64,000 bases of DNA from UBA4877 sp002399345 (GTDB taxonomy: Bacteria > Bacillota > Thermoanaerobacteria > Thermoanaerobacterales > UBA4877): positions 16,954-80,953 of the forward strand of contig DAIORT010000009.1 in NCBI GenBank assembly GCA_036752905.1. Reading direction: 5' to 3'. Positions 53,787 to 61,476 of the stretch are shown in pieces. Every line of letters starts with the position of its first letter. The stretch's first letter is position 1. A program made the translations under genes and the position numbers. Under the pieces are notes generated by a model. It saw only the letters and a program-made list of their open reading frames with translations, did no database searches and was not told the DNA's origin.

Positions 53787-54782
53787 TTGATCAAAATAGA
53801 AAATCTGTCCAAGGTATATCAAACAAACGGAAAAAATATAATGGCGCTAAAAGATATAAGCCTAGAAATCAACGACGGTGAGATATTTGGAATAATGGGG
53901 TTATCCGGCGCCGGTAAATCTTCACTCATACGTTGTATAAACCGCCTTGAAGAGCCTACGGAGGGAAGCATAATAATAAACGACCGGGATATCATGTCCC
54001 TAGACAGCGTTCAGTTGAGAGAAATGAGGAAAAAAATAGGAATGATTTTTCAACATTTCAATCTGCTTACCAGCCGGACGGTTTATCAAAACATTGCTTT
54101 CCCTTTAAAAATAAGCGGCGTCCCACAAGATGAAATAGATGTGAGAGTAAAAGATCTTCTAGGCTTGGTCGGCCTGGCCGATAAAAAAGACTCCTATCCC
54201 TCGAAGCTCTCCGGCGGGCAAAAACAGAGGGTAGGCATAGCGCGGGCTCTTGCTGGACGGCCCACCCTGCTTTTATCCGACGAAGCCACCTCTTCCCTGG
54301 ACCCGCAAACGACTGGACAAATATTATCTTTGCTAAAAGATATAAACCGGCGGCTAAACCTCACCATAATAATCATATCCCACCAAATGGAGGTTATAAG
54401 GGAGATATGCGACCGGGTGGCAGTCTTAAACTCCGGAGAGGTCGTAGAGACAGGCAACACAATAGATATTTTTTCACATCCATCTTCACCCATAACAAGG
54501 GGCTTTGTTGGTATAGAAGACAACATGCCTGAAGAAATAGCAGGCGAAAGCGGCAGAGTTATAAGAGTAATCTTTCTCGGTGAAAATGCTAGGGAGCCTA
54601 TTATGTCCCGGCTTGTCAAATCTTTTGATGTATATGCCAACATACTCTCAGGAAATATTCAGCGTATCCATGGCGAAATGGTAGGCAATCTCATATTCGG
54701 CCTGGAGGGAAGCATTGAAAACATTGAAGATTCCACCCGATGGCTGGAAAAACAAGGATTACAGATAGAGGTGCTAAAATGA
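53787..54782 (+). CDS. metN: Methionine ABC transporter ATPase MetN
   Basis: The 331-residue ATPase has Walker A GLSGAGKSS, signature LSGGQKQRVGIARAL, Walker B LLLSDEATSSLDP and a C-terminal NIL domain (about residues 255-331), which in MetN senses methionine. The start is TTG at 53787, eight bases after GGAGGTG. Longer in-frame readings would run back into the riboswitch. It overlaps metI by four bases. Confidence 0.95.
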   Translation: MIKIENLSKVYQTNGKNIMALKDISLEINDGEIFGIMGLSGAGKSSLIRCINRLEEPTEGSIIINDRDIMSLDSVQLREMRKKIGMIFQHFNLLTSRTVYQNIAFPLKISGVPQDEIDVRVKDLLGLVGLADKKDSYPSKLSGGQKQRVGIARALAGRPTLLLSDEATSSLDPQTTGQILSLLKDINRRLNLTIIIISHQMEVIREICDRVAVLNSGEVVETGNTIDIFSHPSSPITRGFVGIEDNMPEEIAGESGRVIRVIFLGENAREPIMSRLVKSFDVYANILSGNIQRIHGEMVGNLIFGLEGSIENIEDSTRWLEKQGLQIEVLK

Positions 54783-55441
54783 AACAGGAATTATTACGTA
54801 TAATAAGACTTCTGCTGCCATCACTAGGGCAGACAATATATATGGTAGCCGTATCAACCCTGCTCTCCGTTATAATGGGCCTGCCGCTGGGCATACTCCT
54901 CGTAATAACGGAAAAAGGCAGCATATGGGAAAAACCACAGCTTAATAATATACTCGGCACTGTGATAAACATACTGCGCTCCGTTCCTTTTCTGATACTC
55001 ATGATAATTGTATTTCCGCTATCCCGCTTTATAGTGGGTACCACCATAGGGACCACAGCCACCATGATACCTCTCGCTCTTGCTGCTACACCCTTTGTGG
55101 CCCGAGTAATAGAGAGCTCTCTTAAAGAAGTGGACTGGGGATCGGTGGAGGCATCCATATCCATGGGAGCCACTCCATTCCAGGTTATAACAAGGGTGCT
55201 TATACCCGAATCAATGCCGTCGCTTATACAGGGCATGACCCTCACCATAATAAATATCATCGGCTATTCAGCCATGGCAGGCGCTCTGGGAGGAGGAGGC
55301 CTGGGCGATTTAGCTATTAGATACGGTACGCAGCGGTATGATACACACGTTCTTATAGCCACCGTTGCCGTCTTGATTATTATAGTTCAAGCAATTCAAT
55401 ACTCAGGAAACTATCTTGCTAATAAAATTAATAGGAGGTAA
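54779..55441 (+). CDS. metI: Methionine ABC transporter permease MetI
   Basis: A 220-residue permease with five membrane segments and MetI-type blocks (LPSLGQTIYMVAVSTLLSVI, IVGTTIGTTATMIPLALAA, and the EAA-like loop SMGATPFQVITRVLIPES). The ATG overlaps the metN stop (ATGA), and GAGGTG lies five bases ahead. It imports D/L-methionine together with MetN and MetQ. Confidence 0.95.
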   Translation: MKQELLRIIRLLLPSLGQTIYMVAVSTLLSVIMGLPLGILLVITEKGSIWEKPQLNNILGTVINILRSVPFLILMIIVFPLSRFIVGTTIGTTATMIPLALAATPFVARVIESSLKEVDWGSVEASISMGATPFQVITRVLIPESMPSLIQGMTLTIINIIGYSAMAGALGGGGLGDLAIRYGTQRYDTHVLIATVAVLIIIVQAIQYSGNYLANKINRR

Positions 55442-55446
55442 TAAGT

Positions 55447-56274
55447 ATGAAGAAAATACTATCAATAACATTAACTGTTATTTTGCTTGCCGGGCTTGTG
55501 AGCGGCTGTGGCAGCACAGGCCAGGCCAAGAATCAGGTAAAACAAAAAACGAGTGAGGTCACCCTTAAGGTCGGTGCCAATCCCGTACCTCATGCCGAGA
55601 TCTTAGAGAAGGTAAAGCCCAAACTTAAGAAAAAAGGCATTAACCTTAAGATCGTTGAATTCACCGATTACGTTCTGCCCAATAAAGCATTGGGAGACGG
55701 CTCTATCGATGCCAATTTCTTTCAGCATAAGCCTTATATGGAGGAATTTGCAAAAAACAATAATTTGCAGCTTGTTGCCCTCACTAAGGTTCATATAGAA
55801 CCTATGGCCATTTATTCTTCAAAGATCAAATCCTTGGGTGAACTTAAGGAAGGTGCTACGATATCCATACCCAATGACCCAACCAATGAGGGAAGAGCAC
55901 TTCTGTTGCTTGAAAAAAATAATTTGATCAAACTATCAAGCTCCGCTTCGCTTACGGCAACACCCGCGGATATCGCCGAAAACCCCAAAAACTATAAGTT
56001 TGCCGAGCTGGATGCCGCGCAGCTTCCCAAGACCCTGCAAGATGTGGATGTCTCCGTAATAAATACCAACTTTGCTTTGGAAGGAGGGCTAAACCCGCTT
56101 GCCGATGCGCTCGCCATAGAGGATAAGGATTCACCCTATGCCAATATACTTGCAGTAAGGGCGGATAATAAGGATGATGCCGCAATTAAGATATTGGCTG
56201 AAGCATTAAATTCACCTGAAATCAAAAAATTCATTAAAGACAAATACCAGGGAGCCATCATTCCCGCCTTTTAA
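55447..56274 (+). CDS. metQ: Methionine-binding lipoprotein MetQ
   Basis: The 275-residue lipoprotein of the NlpA/MetQ family has a signal peptide ending in LVSGC and a mature domain with KVGANPVPHAEILEKVKP and DANFFQHKPYMEEFAKNN. It binds methionine outside the membrane. It is the last gene of the SAM-I-controlled metNIQ operon, which ends at a strong terminator. Confidence 0.95.
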   Translation: MKKILSITLTVILLAGLVSGCGSTGQAKNQVKQKTSEVTLKVGANPVPHAEILEKVKPKLKKKGINLKIVEFTDYVLPNKALGDGSIDANFFQHKPYMEEFAKNNNLQLVALTKVHIEPMAIYSSKIKSLGELKEGATISIPNDPTNEGRALLLLEKNNLIKLSSSASLTATPADIAENPKNYKFAELDAAQLPKTLQDVDVSVINTNFALEGGLNPLADALAIEDKDSPYANILAVRADNKDDAAIKILAEALNSPEIKKFIKDKYQGAIIPAF

Positions 56275-56292
56275 TTCTCTCATATGCTATAG

Positions 56293-56327
56293 ATTATATC
56301 CGGTGTTTGGCCGGATATAATTTTTTC
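56293..56327 (+). terminator. Terminator after metQ
   Basis: ATTATATCCGG (56293-56303) pairs with CCGGATATAAT (56311-56321), followed by TTTTT. It is an 11-base perfect stem. Confidence 0.93.
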
Positions 56328-56381
56328 CTTCCTATTATATACATCTTATTTAAAAAATCCTAAAAAATTTTTCATAAACTA

Positions 56382-56410
56382 TTGACTTTCCCTGACCTTC
56401 GCCTTATAAT
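56382..56410 (+). promoter_or_regulatory. Sigma-A promoter of hsp20
   Basis: TTGACT (56382-56387), a 17-base spacer and TATAAT (56405-56410) lie 52 bases ahead of the hsp20 start. No CIRCE or CtsR heptads are visible between the promoter and the gene. Confidence 0.88.
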
Positions 56411-56461
56411 TGAGAATGAAATAAGAAATAAAGTAAATAATAATATAAGGAGGTCTTGATT

Positions 56462-56902
56462 ATGAAAAGAGATATGTTTCCAGACAGGAGGAACAACAAT
56501 CTTCCGAATTTCTTTGATGACTTCTTTAGTTTTCCATATTTTGATGATTTCTTTGACTATATGAGAGGTACATCAAAGGGTGCTCGGCTTGATGTAAAAG
56601 AAACCGAGAATGATTACAAAGTAGATGTAGATGTACCTGGTTTTAATAAAGAAGATATCAATATCTCCATAGAAGGAGACTATTTGGTAATATCCGGAAA
56701 GCAGCAGGATGTCATCGATAACAACACTGGAGAGTACATCAGAAAGGAACGCCGTATGGGCTCATTTAGCAGGACGGTACCTATACCGGAAAATGTAAAA
56801 CTTGATAATATTACTGCAAAATATAATAACGGCGTATTGTGCATCACTTTGCCCAAGGAGAAACCAACAACGCCCAAGGGCAAAAGGATAGACATAGAAT
56901 AA
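56462..56902 (+). CDS. hsp20: Small heat shock protein, Hsp20/alpha-crystallin family
   Basis: A 146-residue ATP-independent holdase that binds unfolding proteins in the cytoplasm. The alpha-crystallin domain occupies about residues 40-135 (ARLDVKETENDYKVDVDVPG, DYLVISGK, and YNNGVLCITLPKE near its end). The Asn/Phe-rich N-terminus is typical. The start is the ATG at 56462 after AGGAGGTC. It is a monocistronic gene with its own promoter and terminator. Confidence 0.93.
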   Translation: MKRDMFPDRRNNNLPNFFDDFFSFPYFDDFFDYMRGTSKGARLDVKETENDYKVDVDVPGFNKEDINISIEGDYLVISGKQQDVIDNNTGEYIRKERRMGSFSRTVPIPENVKLDNITAKYNNGVLCITLPKEKPTTPKGKRIDIE

Positions 56903-56929
56903 AGGCAGCATTTACTGCCTTTATTTTTT
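56901..56929. terminator. Bidirectional terminator after hsp20
   Basis: AAAGGCAG (56901-56908) pairs with CTGCCTTT (56915-56922), followed by ATTTTTT. It overlaps the hsp20 stop and precedes the stop of the convergent zinc-ribbon gene. Confidence 0.9.
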
Positions 56930-56931
56930 AC

Positions 56932-57294
56932 TTATTTGAGTCTGCAGCCACAATTGGGACAATAACTAAATGAAGGATCTACATAACCGCCGCAGTTAGG
57001 GCATTGGTTATTTTGCCGTTCTACCCTGGTAAATCTGCCAACGTCTAAGGGCACTCCCTCTACCAGCTCCTTGGCATAGCTATTATCTACAGAAAACAAG
57101 CTGTCGCAACAGCGAAACCTTATATAATATCTCCTGTTCCATGAAAAAGTAGGTATAAAAAAGAAATAAAAACATGTGCTGACCTCGATCAGTTCCACTC
57201 GGGTGAGACTGCCGCATTCCGGGCAAACCACCCCTTCGAATTCCCTTATCTTCTTTTCCCTGTCCGATATACCGAATATGCCAATAAAAAACAT
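56932..57294 (-). CDS. Zinc-ribbon protein of unknown function
   Basis: A 120-residue protein with two zinc-ribbon elements: CPECGS (about 24-29), paired with CC near residue 67, and a C-terminal CPNCG-x9-CPNCG double knuckle (about 98-117). A hydrophobic/aromatic stretch (FYFFFIPTFSWNRRYYIRF) lies between them. Such zinc_ribbon proteins are common in Clostridia, without defined function. It is convergent with hsp20. Confidence 0.75.
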   Translation of the reverse strand: MFFIGIFGISDREKKIREFEGVVCPECGSLTRVELIEVSTCFYFFFIPTFSWNRRYYIRFRCCDSLFSVDNSYAKELVEGVPLDVGRFTRVERQNNQCPNCGGYVDPSFSYCPNCGCRLK

Positions 57295-57339
57295 TCGACT
57301 TCCCCCATCTGCTTAAGCCTCAGCTTTATTATATCATCT

Positions 57340-57855
57340 TTATGCTTTTGAAGGAATTTCTCCATCATAACCTTCTATCTTGTAAATGCTCCAAATATAT
57401 TCACTTCCATTGCCGGCCTTATCACTATGTATACACGCCAGCCATATCTGGTCATCCAGCCGGTATAACCTGTAGCGTTCCCTGCCGTCCGCATCTGCCA
57501 ATGAGTATTGTTGTTTTTCCTTATAACTGGAGATATCAGGAATATTATTGCCCGGGAAAAAATCGTTTTCAAACTGTATCTCATCCAAATCCCTTTTGTC
57601 ATAATTAATTGCAATCTTTTGCTGCTTTCCATTCATATTAGTTACTACAAGGAAGTCTTTCGTGAGTGTATAATATTCCTTAAAATCACCTGTTGCCGTA
57701 AATGAGCTGAGGGGGCTTATGTAAATCTGCTTTTCAAATACATAATTGCCATAAAAAACGGAGTAATCATTTACCTCTGTACAGGCGGTAAATGCAAATG
57801 CACAAAAAATGCTAATCACAGCTGCCACCCCGAATTTCATCCTTGGCATTGACAA
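57340..57855 (-). CDS. Putative lipoprotein of unknown function
   Basis: A 171-residue product with a hydrophobic leader (VAAVISIFCAFAFTAC) ending in FTAC, a plausible lipobox, so it is probably anchored outside the membrane. The mature part (about 145 residues) is rich in Tyr, Asp and Gln and matches no family I recognise. I choose TTG at 57855, eight bases after GGGAG. The ATG two codons later is an alternative. It is divergent from hcp, and its upstream region contains the CRP/FNR-like palindrome. Confidence 0.65.
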   Translation of the reverse strand: MSMPRMKFGVAAVISIFCAFAFTACTEVNDYSVFYGNYVFEKQIYISPLSSFTATGDFKEYYTLTKDFLVVTNMNGKQQKIAINYDKRDLDEIQFENDFFPGNNIPDISSYKEKQQYSLADADGRERYRLYRLDDQIWLACIHSDKAGNGSEYIWSIYKIEGYDGEIPSKA

Positions 57856-57933
57856 AGAATCATCTCCCTTGACTCTCTTTTTATATATTATACCGTTAAT
57901 TTTGCATAAATTCATCCAAATACGCATCTAATA

Positions 57934-57949
57934 TGTGATATACATCACA
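57934..57949. promoter_or_regulatory. CRP/FNR-family operator upstream of hcp
   Basis: TGTGATATACATCACA matches the CRP/FNR consensus TGTGA-N6-TCACA perfectly. If TATCAT at 57971-57976 is the -10 element, the site is centred at about -41.5 from the hcp start of transcription, the classic class II activator position. HcpR-type regulators of this superfamily control hcp in other anaerobes. Confidence 0.7.
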
Positions 57950-58007
57950 GTAAAAGTACAGCCTGTAAGCTATCATATATATAAGAAAACAAAGGGAGGT
58001 AATAGTA

Positions 58008-59648
58008 ATGAGTATGTTCTGTTATCAATGTCAGGAAACATCCAAGGGACAAGGATGCACAATGCGCGGGGTGTGCGGTAAGACACAGGACACCGCCAAT
58101 CTTCAGGATCTCTTGATATATACGCTTAAGGGCATAGCAATGGTAAATGCGAAGGCAAGAAAATTTAAAATCAACAATAAACATACCGACAGATTCATTA
58201 TTGACAGTTTGTTTTCTACAATCACCAACGTAAATTTTGACAAAGCCTATTTTGTAGCAAAAATCAAGGAGGCCCTCTCGCTCCGCGATAACATTAAAAA
58301 ACAGCTTGCGGAGAAAGGAATAGATACCAAGGGCATGCATGATGCCGTTACATGGTATGCGGACAGCGAGGAGGAATTTGATAAAAAAGCTATGCACGTA
58401 GGCATACTGGCAACAGCAGACGAGGATATAAGGTCACTTCGTTCACTCATACTCTATGGATTAAAGGGCATGGCGGCTTATGCTACCCATGCGGCCAACC
58501 TGGGTTATACCGATGAGGGCATATCAGAGTTCATAGAAAAAGCGCTCATCGCTACCCTGGACGACAGCATGAGTGCCGATGATTATGTGGCGCTGACGCT
58601 GGAAACAGGTAAACACGGTGTGGAGGAAATGGCGCTTTTGGATAAGGCAAACACCGAGTCATATGGAAATCCTGAAATCACTAAGGTGGATACTGGTGTA
58701 CGGAACAATCCGGGCATACTGATAAGCGGACATGACCTTAAGGATTTGGAGGAATTATTGGAGCAGACGCAGGGCACGGGCGTCGATGTATATACCCACG
58801 GTGAGATGCTTCCAGCTCATTATTATCCTGAGTTTAAAAAATATCCCAATTTCGCTGGAAACTATGGAAACTCATGGTGGATGCAGAACAAGGAGTTCGA
58901 CAGCTTTAACGGGCCGATAATCATGACTACAAACTGCCTGATACCTCCAAAGGATTCTTACACGGACAGGCTCTATACCACAGGAGTGGTAGGATTTGAA
59001 GGATTAAAACACATTGATCCGGACAGCAACGGCAAAAAGGACTTTTCAGAGGTAATAGCGCAAGCAAAGAAATGTGACCCACCGACGGAGATTGAAAACG
59101 GTGAGATCGTAGGAGGATTCGCGCATGAACAGGTTAACGGCCTGGCCGACAAGATCGTGGATGCCGTAAAATCAGGAGCCATAAAGAGGTTCTTTGTAAT
59201 GGCCGGCTGCGATGGCAGATTTAAAAGTAGAGAATACTATACAGAATTCGCCAAGGCTCTGCCCAAGGACGCTGTGATCCTTACGGCAGGCTGTGCTAAA
59301 TACAGATATAATAAGCTGCGCCTGGGTGATATCAACGGGATACCAAGGGTACTGGACGCAGGCCAGTGCAATGACTCTTACTCTTTGGTCCTTACAGCTT
59401 TAAAGCTAAAGGAAGCATTCGGCCTGGACGATATAAACGACCTTCCCATATCCTATAACATAGCATGGTATGAGCAAAAGGCTGTAATCGTGCTGCTGGC
59501 TCTTTTATCCCTCGGAGTAAAAGACATACATCTCGGACCGACACTGCCGGCATTCCTCTCTGCCAACGTAACCAAGGTGCTGGTAGATAAATTTAATATC
59601 GCGGGAATAACTGATGCGGATAGCGATGTGGATTTATTTATGAATTAA
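58008..59648 (+). CDS. hcp: Hydroxylamine reductase / hybrid cluster protein (class I)
   Basis: A 546-residue cytoplasmic Fe-S enzyme that reduces nitric oxide or hydroxylamine in anaerobes. The N-terminal cluster cysteines are Cys5, Cys8, Cys17 and Cys23 (C-x2-C-x8-C-x5-C), the class I pattern. Hybrid-cluster ligands are seen as ISGHDL (His), TNCLIPP, MAGCDGRF, TAGCAKYRYN, GQCNDSYS and the late E-containing YEQKAV. The ATG follows AAAGGGAGG. The palindromic CRP/FNR-like site upstream suggests induction by nitrosative stress. Confidence 0.96.
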   Translation: MSMFCYQCQETSKGQGCTMRGVCGKTQDTANLQDLLIYTLKGIAMVNAKARKFKINNKHTDRFIIDSLFSTITNVNFDKAYFVAKIKEALSLRDNIKKQLAEKGIDTKGMHDAVTWYADSEEEFDKKAMHVGILATADEDIRSLRSLILYGLKGMAAYATHAANLGYTDEGISEFIEKALIATLDDSMSADDYVALTLETGKHGVEEMALLDKANTESYGNPEITKVDTGVRNNPGILISGHDLKDLEELLEQTQGTGVDVYTHGEMLPAHYYPEFKKYPNFAGNYGNSWWMQNKEFDSFNGPIIMTTNCLIPPKDSYTDRLYTTGVVGFEGLKHIDPDSNGKKDFSEVIAQAKKCDPPTEIENGEIVGGFAHEQVNGLADKIVDAVKSGAIKRFFVMAGCDGRFKSREYYTEFAKALPKDAVILTAGCAKYRYNKLRLGDINGIPRVLDAGQCNDSYSLVLTALKLKEAFGLDDINDLPISYNIAWYEQKAVIVLLALLSLGVKDIHLGPTLPAFLSANVTKVLVDKFNIAGITDADSDVDLFMN

Positions 59649-59662
59649 TTTCTGTTTCCCAT

Positions 59663-59709
59663 CCCCATATACAGACAGCCTTCGTGCTGTTTGTACATGG
59701 GGGTTTTTT
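59663..59709 (+). terminator. Terminator after hcp
   Basis: CCCCAT...ACAGACAGC pairs with GCTGTTTGT...ATGGGG around a CTTCG loop, followed by GTTTTTT. The stem is long but imperfect. Confidence 0.85.
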
Positions 59710-59832
59710 ATACCTATATATTCATAATTAATTTTGAAGTATAATAACTATAAGCGGCTCGTAAATTTATATAGATTAAACAGAATATCTTTATATTCTT
59801 TCAATAAGTACATTGCCGAGGGGGGCATAATT

Positions 59833-61236
59833 GTGTCATTCAATGGTGTAGATATGGAAAGTGTGGACGCCATATTGATCGTGGATCGCAGTGGAAATAT
59901 CGTATATTCCGTGAGATACAATCCGCGGTTTGATAACAGCTCAGTACAAAACGATTTCGCAGATATCATAAACAAAAGCTTTCTTGAGATCTACCCCGAA
60001 TTAGATATTGAAGAAAGTACAATAATGAACTGCTTAAAATATGGTACACCGCAGTACCTGGAAAATCAAATTTTCCGCGATAATAAAGGTAGGGTCTACA
60101 ATACCCAGAACCTGACCCTTCCCATTATAAAGCGGGGGAAAATATCCGGAGCAATTGAAATATCTCGGGATATAACCAAGGTCAATGAGATGAATGAAGG
60201 TTTAAAGACGAGAAAAACAATTCATATTCCTGTAACCAAAAAGACCGATAACGGAAAAAATACGGCGAAATATACCTTCGATGATATCATTACCAAAAAC
60301 GAGGAAATGAAATGCAATATAGAAAAAGCCAAGATGATTGCGAACAGCACATCACCTGTTTTGGTATATGGCGAGACGGGGACAGGGAAAGAGCTGTTTG
60401 TCCAATCTATCCATAACTACAGTAAAAGACACAATGAACCGTTTATAGCTCAAAACTGTGCCGCGCTCCCTGAAAACCTTTTCGAATCCATACTTTTTGG
60501 TTCTGTAAAAGGTTCGTTTACCGGAGCGCTAGACCGGCCTGGCCTCTTTGAGCTCGCTGACGGCGGAACACTGTTCTTAGACGAGATAAATTCCATGCCC
60601 AACGGTTTGCAGGCAAAACTCCTGCGTGTACTTCAAGATGGGGTAATACGAAGAATAGGTGATTCCAAGGCCAGGAAAATCAATGTAAGAATAATAACGG
60701 CAATGAACAAGGATCCCATTAAATCAGTCAAAAGAGGAGACTTGAGAGAAGACCTATTTTACCGTTTAAATGTGGTGAGTATAAAATTACTCCCCTTGAG
60801 AAAAAGAAAAGAAGATATATCACTTTACATCCCATACTTTATAGATAAATATAATAAAAAGCTCGGCAAAAATGTGTCAGGCATATCCAAGGAGGTAAAA
60901 GATTTATTTTACAAATACCATTGGCCTGGCAATGTAAGGGAATTGCAGCATATGATAGAATCCTCCATCAATATATTAAACAGCGGTAACATACAGTTGA
61001 AACATCTACCTATATATCTGATAGAAAATACGAATGTTGATACTGCAGACACTGATATTAAGGAAACACGACCATTAAAACAAGAAATAGAATCACTGGA
61101 AAAACAATTGATAATAAATGCATTAAAAAAGACGAGCGGCGCCATCACGGATGCCGCGGATATACTAGGAATCCCCAGGCAAACGCTTCATTACAAAATG
61201 AAAAAATATTCCATTCGCAGAAATACATATAAATAG
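59833..61236 (+). CDS. Sigma-54-dependent activator, PAS-AAA-Fis (RocR-like)
   Basis: A 467-residue enhancer-binding protein. A PAS-like sensor occupies about residues 10-120 (VDAILIVDRSGNIVYSV, then ISGAIEISRDITKVNEM). The AAA+ domain has Walker A GETGTGKE, the sigma-54 contact motif GSFTGA (in place of GAFTGA), Walker B GGTLFLDEI and the arginine-finger region FYRLNVVSIKL. A Fis-type helix-turn-helix ends the protein (GAITDAADILGIPRQTLHYK). The architecture resembles RocR. The start is GTG at 59833 after GAGGGGGG. Ald, which carries a -24/-12 promoter, follows downstream. Confidence 0.9.
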   Translation: MSFNGVDMESVDAILIVDRSGNIVYSVRYNPRFDNSSVQNDFADIINKSFLEIYPELDIEESTIMNCLKYGTPQYLENQIFRDNKGRVYNTQNLTLPIIKRGKISGAIEISRDITKVNEMNEGLKTRKTIHIPVTKKTDNGKNTAKYTFDDIITKNEEMKCNIEKAKMIANSTSPVLVYGETGTGKELFVQSIHNYSKRHNEPFIAQNCAALPENLFESILFGSVKGSFTGALDRPGLFELADGGTLFLDEINSMPNGLQAKLLRVLQDGVIRRIGDSKARKINVRIITAMNKDPIKSVKRGDLREDLFYRLNVVSIKLLPLRKRKEDISLYIPYFIDKYNKKLGKNVSGISKEVKDLFYKYHWPGNVRELQHMIESSINILNSGNIQLKHLPIYLIENTNVDTADTDIKETRPLKQEIESLEKQLIINALKKTSGAITDAADILGIPRQTLHYKMKKYSIRRNTYK

Positions 61237-61240
61237 TAAT

Positions 61241-61291
61241 TTCATAAAAGACAGTTTGTTGTCGTAAGGTCAATAAACTGTCTTTTATGAA
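61241..61291 (+). repeat. 17-base perfect inverted repeat between the activator gene and ald
   Basis: TTCATAAAAGACAGTTT (61241-61257) and its exact complement (61275-61291) are separated by 17 bases. It sits just after the activator stop codon and about 150 bases upstream of the ald -24/-12 promoter. The terminal TTTT is internal to the arm, so as a terminator it would be weak. An enhancer site for the activator is an alternative reading. Confidence 0.6.
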
Positions 61292-61416
61292 CGTCTGCCT
61301 TAATCCATCATATTTAATAATCTTTATAACCTTTTGGAGATTGATTTTTGTCTTTATACGCAAAAAATTCATATATTACCTCTGTTCAAACCTCGATAAA
61401 CCTCATAATACCGGTC

Positions 61417-61432
61417 TTGGTATGAACCTTGC
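61417..61432 (+). promoter_or_regulatory. Sigma-54 (-24/-12) promoter of ald
   Basis: TTGG-TATGAACC-TTGC fits the sigma-54 consensus TGGCACG-N4-TTGC, with GG and GC separated by exactly ten bases. Transcription would start near 61444, about 33 bases before the ald ATG. A TATAAT at 61455-61460 lacks a good -35 partner. This fits control by the upstream PAS-AAA-Fis activator. Confidence 0.75.
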
Positions 61433-61476
61433 ATTATTAATTATTGGTTAAATTTAGATATAATGGGGGTAATTAA

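Noticed and set aside
54691..55260. Minus-strand frame of 189 codons antisense to metI
   Set aside because: It overlaps the clear metN-metI frame, has no ribosome site or recognisable protein, and is explained as an antisense shadow.
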